Below are positions 58,301 to 60,799 of a stretch of 60,799 nt of DNA, one piece after another. The position numbers and the translations under genes were made by a program. Every line of letters starts with the position of its first letter. The first letter of the stretch is position 1. The notes below the pieces were generated by a model, which was not told where the DNA came from, searched no databases, and saw nothing but the letters and a program-made list of their open reading frames with translations. This DNA comes from Pseudomonadota bacterium. Lineage in GTDB: Bacteria > Pseudomonadota > Alphaproteobacteria > Rhizobiales > Xanthobacteraceae. Location: the NCBI GenBank assembly GCA_023386635.1, contig JAEWJH010000059.1, positions 1-60,799 on the forward strand, read 5' to 3'.

Positions 58301-59077
58301 TCAAGGGTCGAGCCGCATCGGCAACCCCGCACGGGCCATATGCTCCTTGGCCTCGCGCACCGAATATTCGCCGAAATGGAAGATCGACGCCGCCAGCACC
58401 GCCGTTGCATGGCCGTCGCGGATGCCCGCCACCATGTGGTCGAGATTGCCGACACCGCCGGAAGCGATCACCGGCACCCGCACCGCATCGGCGACCGCGC
58501 GGGTGAGCGCGATATCGTAGCCGGACTTGGTGCCGTCACGATCCATCGACGTCAGCAGGATCTCGCCGGCGCCGAGCGACGCGACGTCGCGGGCATAGGC
58601 GATCGCGTCGAGACCCGTCGGCTTGCGGCCGCCATGGGTGAAGATCTCCCAGCGGTCGGGCTCGCCCGGCTGCGATACGCGCTTGGCATCGATGGCGACG
58701 ACGATGCATTGATCGCCGAATTTCTCCGCCGCCTCGCGGACGAAGGCGCGACGGCTCACCGCAGCGGTGTTGATCGACACTTTGTCCGCGCCGCAGTTGA
58801 GCAGCTTGCGAATGTCGTCGACGGTGCGCACGCCGCCGCCGACCGTGAGCGGCATGAAGCAGGCTTCCGCCGTTCGCTGCACCACATCGAAGATCGTGTC
58901 CCGGTTCTCGTGGCTTGCGGTGATGTCGAGAAATGTCAGTTCGTCCGCGCCGGCGGCGTCGTAGGCGATCGCCGCCTCCACCGGATCGCCGGCATCGCGC
59001 AGATCGACGAAGTTGACGCCCTTGACCACGCGGCCGTCCTTGACGTCGAGGCAGGGAATGACGCGGACCTTAAACAC
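58301..59077 (-). CDS. hisF: Imidazole glycerol phosphate synthase, cyclase subunit
   Basis: Works with HisH to make imidazole glycerol phosphate and AICAR. The barrel starts VRVIPCLDVKDGRVVKGVNF and includes VGGGVRTVDDIRKLL and VIASGGVGNLDHM. The GTG at 59077 is preferred to the ATG at 59083 because GGAAAGG is then eight bases away and the protein starts MFKVRVIPCLDV as in the family. It gives 258 residues and overlaps the upstream membrane-protein gene by eight bases. Confidence 0.95.
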   Translation of the reverse strand: MFKVRVIPCLDVKDGRVVKGVNFVDLRDAGDPVEAAIAYDAAGADELTFLDITASHENRDTIFDVVQRTAEACFMPLTVGGGVRTVDDIRKLLNCGADKVSINTAAVSRRAFVREAAEKFGDQCIVVAIDAKRVSQPGEPDRWEIFTHGGRKPTGLDAIAYARDVASLGAGEILLTSMDRDGTKSGYDIALTRAVADAVRVPVIASGGVGNLDHMVAGIRDGHATAVLAASIFHFGEYSVREAKEHMARAGLPMRLDP

Positions 59078-59414
59078 GCACATATCCTTTCCGCGCCAGC
59101 GCCCCGCGCGCGACGAAGGCCAGCGCTGCCGCGAGCCAGACCGTCATCAGCAGCATCGCCGGCGGCGCGGTGGTGAAGCCGAACCAGCCGATAACGGCCA
59201 TGCCATGCAACACGCCGCCGAGATCGACCGGACCCAGCGGGCACGGCACGCTCGCGGCCGCATCGATCCGGCAGCCGATCAGCGGTGCCATATTCAGGGC
59301 GATGAGTGCGGAGAGGATCGGCAGCAGGCCGAACATCATCACCAGCACCAACGCCGTTGCGAGCGCGCGTTGCGGAATCACAGGCAACATGATCGGCGCA
59401 CCGGCCGCGCTCAC
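59070..59414 (-). CDS. Small membrane protein in the his operon
   Basis: A 114-residue protein I do not recognise. Three hydrophobic stretches are visible (about 17-42, 64-80 and 84-104), and cysteines lie in IGCRID and VPCPLG. The ATG overlaps the hisA stop (ATGA) and the stop overlaps the hisF start, so it is translated with the histidine genes although no known histidine enzyme is membrane bound. A similar small gene may be present at this place in relatives, from memory. Confidence 0.78.
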   Translation of the reverse strand: MSAAGAPIMLPVIPQRALATALVLVMMFGLLPILSALIALNMAPLIGCRIDAAASVPCPLGPVDLGGVLHGMAVIGWFGFTTAPPAMLLMTVWLAAALAFVARGALARKGYVRV

Positions 59415-60145
59415 GCGTCGGCTCCGGCGATCAGCTTGAGCGCGGCGGCGGCATCGAGCCGGCCGTCATAAAGCGCGCGGCCGGCAATGGCGCCTTCCAG
59501 CTTGCGCGCGCGCGGCTCCAGCATCCTGGTAATGTCGTCGATCGAGGCGAGACCGCCCGACGCGATCACCGGGATCGACACCGCATCGGCGAGCGCGATG
59601 GTGGCATCGAGATTGAGGCCCATCAGCATGCCGTCGCGCGCCACATCGGTATAGATGATCGCGGCGACGCCGGCATCCTCGAACCGTTTGGCGATGTCGA
59701 GCACGGTCAGCTCCGACGTCTCCGCCCAGCCTTCCACCGCCACCTTGCCGTCGCGCGCATCGAGGCCGACGGCGATGCGGCCGGGAAACCGTCGCGCCGC
59801 TTCTTTCACCAGCGCCGGATCGCGCACCGCCGCGGTGCCGATGATGACGCGGGTGACGCCCTTGCCGAGCCAACCTTCCACCGTCGCCATATCGCGCACG
59901 CCGCCGCCGAGCTGCAGCGGGATCGAAATGGCATCGAGGATGCGCTCCACCGCCGCCGCATTCACCGGCTTGCCCGCGAACGCGCCGTCGAGATCGACCA
60001 GATGCAGATAGCGGAAGCCCTGCGCCTCGAACGCCAGCGCCTGCGCGGCGGGATCGCGGTGAAACACCGTGGCGCGCGCCATGTCGCCTTGTTGCAGGCG
60101 CACCGCCTGGCCTTCTTTCAGATCGATAGCGGGAAACAGAATCAC
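59411..60145 (-). CDS. hisA: 1-(5-phosphoribosyl)-5-[(5-phosphoribosylamino)methylideneamino]imidazole-4-carboxamide isomerase
   Basis: Fourth step of histidine synthesis, isomerising ProFAR to PRFAR. The 244-residue barrel begins MILFPAIDLKEGQAVRLQQG and has LQLGGGVRDMATVEGWL and IYTDVARDGMLMGLN, with both catalytic aspartates in place. hisH is 88 bp upstream, separated by a palindromic repeat. Confidence 0.97.
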   Translation of the reverse strand: MILFPAIDLKEGQAVRLQQGDMARATVFHRDPAAQALAFEAQGFRYLHLVDLDGAFAGKPVNAAAVERILDAISIPLQLGGGVRDMATVEGWLGKGVTRVIIGTAAVRDPALVKEAARRFPGRIAVGLDARDGKVAVEGWAETSELTVLDIAKRFEDAGVAAIIYTDVARDGMLMGLNLDATIALADAVSIPVIASGGLASIDDITRMLEPRARKLEGAIAGRALYDGRLDAAAALKLIAGADA

Positions 60146-60162
60146 GGCGACCTCCGGCCGTC

Positions 60163-60198
60163 ATTCCGGGGCGCTTGCAAAGCAAGCGAACCCGGAAT
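60163..60198. repeat. Palindromic repeat between hisH and hisA
   Basis: ATTCCGGG (60163-60170) with CCCGGAAT (60191-60198) encloses CGCTTGC (60172-60178) with GCAAGCG (60182-60188), a 15-bp stem with one small bulge and a 3-base loop. It shares its first half with the repeat at 47341. Confidence 0.75.
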
Positions 60199-60233
60199 CC
60201 CGCAACAATCCCGATGGTTCTGGGGTGTGCGTA

Positions 60234-60799
60234 TCACGGCGACCACGTCAGAAAGTTGGCGATCAGAGCGAGCCCCATGCGCTGGCTCTTCTCCGGATGG
60301 AATTGCGTGCCGACCATGGTGTCGCGGCCGACGATGGCTGTGACCGGCCCGCCGTATTCGGCCTGCGCGATCACATCCTCGGCGCGCGCGGCGTCGAGCG
60401 CATAGGAATGCACGAAATAAGCATGCAGCGTTTCCGGAATGCCGGCGAGCAGCGGATGCGCGCGTTTCCGGTCGAGCGTGTTCCAGCCCATATGCGGAAT
60501 CTTCAGCGACGGATCGTTCGGCTTGATCTTGTTGACCTCGCCGGCGATCCAGCCGAGCCCCGGCGTCACGCGATATTCGTTGCCGCGCTCGGCCATGAGC
60601 TGCATGCCGACGCAGATGCCGAAGAACGGCCGCGCCTTTTCGCGCACCGCGCGATCGAGCGCGCCGACCATGCCGTCGATGGCATCGAGTCCGGCGCGGC
60701 AATCGGCGAACGCGCCGACGCCCGGCAGCACGATCCGGTCGGCGCGCGCCACCGCATCGGGATCGCGCGTGACGACGATGGCGTCGCCGGCGCCGCGGT
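60234..60799 (-). CDS. hisH: Imidazole glycerol phosphate synthase, glutaminase subunit (N-terminus beyond window)
   Basis: Supplies ammonia from glutamine to HisF. The nucleophile cysteine is in PFFGICVGMQLMAERG, the oxyanion region is LPGVGAFADC, and the C-terminal YFVHSY and GTQFHPEKSQ give the histidine and glutamate of the triad. The frame continues without an accepted start to the window edge (IVVTRDPDAVARADR upstream), so about 25 residues are missing. Confidence 0.95.
   Translation of the reverse strand, partial: RGAGDAIVVTRDPDAVARADRIVLPGVGAFADCRAGLDAIDGMVGALDRAVREKARPFFGICVGMQLMAERGNEYRVTPGLGWIAGEVNKIKPNDPSLKIPHMGWNTLDRKRAHPLLAGIPETLHAYFVHSYALDAARAEDVIAQAEYGGPVTAIVGRDTMVGTQFHPEKSQRMGLALIANFLTWSP

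Overview
The window is a GC-rich stretch of core chromosome from an alphaproteobacterium, most likely order Hyphomicrobiales (Bradyrhizobium/Rhodopseudomonas/Pseudolabrys-like). Pointers to this are the TIGR02300 FYDLN-acid protein, NrnC in place of oligoribonuclease, the Hsp20-DUF1150 pair, the lptC-lptA-lptB-rpoN-hpf-ptsN order, a class II EPSP synthase, OlsB and PmtA-like lipid enzymes, the hisH-hisA-hisF-hisE-coaA order, and intergenic palindromes typical of the group. I see no integrase, transposase, plasmid function, CRISPR array or phage gene. The order assignment is inference from gene content; no search was run.

Layout. 1-5.5 kb: rpsA (cut by the window edge), cmk, an ahpC-ahpD peroxide-defence pair lying between cmk and aroA, aroA, a TIGR02300 protein and tRNA-Ala. 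5.5-9.3 kb: a SleB-type wall hydrolase, a heat-shock Hsp20-DUF1150 pair behind a sigma32-like promoter and a ROSE-like leader, then ptsN and a short hibernation factor. 9.3-14.5 kb: rpoN, lptB, lptA, lptC, nrnC and tRNA-Leu, all on the minus strand. 14.8-22.3 kb: an NDUFA9-like protein, uppP, a GST, queG, an alpha/beta hydrolase and two tandem GT4-type glycosyltransferases, of which the first has lost catalytic residues. 22.4-28.5 kb: translation genes infC (probable AUU start), rpmI, rplT, pheS and pheT, with a small membrane protein translationally wedged between pheS and pheT. 28.5-34.1 kb: an amine-oxidase-like flavoprotein, a YiiX-like hydrolase, an EI24/CysZ membrane protein, nth, a DUF2244 protein and an HTH-methyltransferase fusion for DNA repair.

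34.1-44.5 kb: a long minus-strand run with gpmA, dapB, a DUF1330 protein, pyrF, an FMN reductase, a PmtA-like methyltransferase, dnaJ, dnaK, grpE and hrcA; one secreted protein gene on the plus strand sits between dnaK and grpE. dnaK carries a full match to the alphaproteobacterial heat-shock promoter pattern and grpE a near match. 44.6-52.9 kb: rph, rdgB, hemW, an LpoA-like lipoprotein, rsmI, yraN, gshB and a comM-type ATPase. 53-57 kb: a small exported protein, an orphan hybrid histidine kinase and OlsB. 57-60.8 kb: coaA, hisE, hisF, a small membrane protein, hisA and partial hisH, all on the minus strand.

Most of the window is ordinary housekeeping DNA. The items most worth following are the pheS/membrane protein/pheT coupling, the probable pseudo-glycosyltransferase paired with an active paralogue, the ROSE-like thermometer, the AUU start of infC, and the small membrane protein overlapping hisF. 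I found no convincing undescribed multi-gene system.
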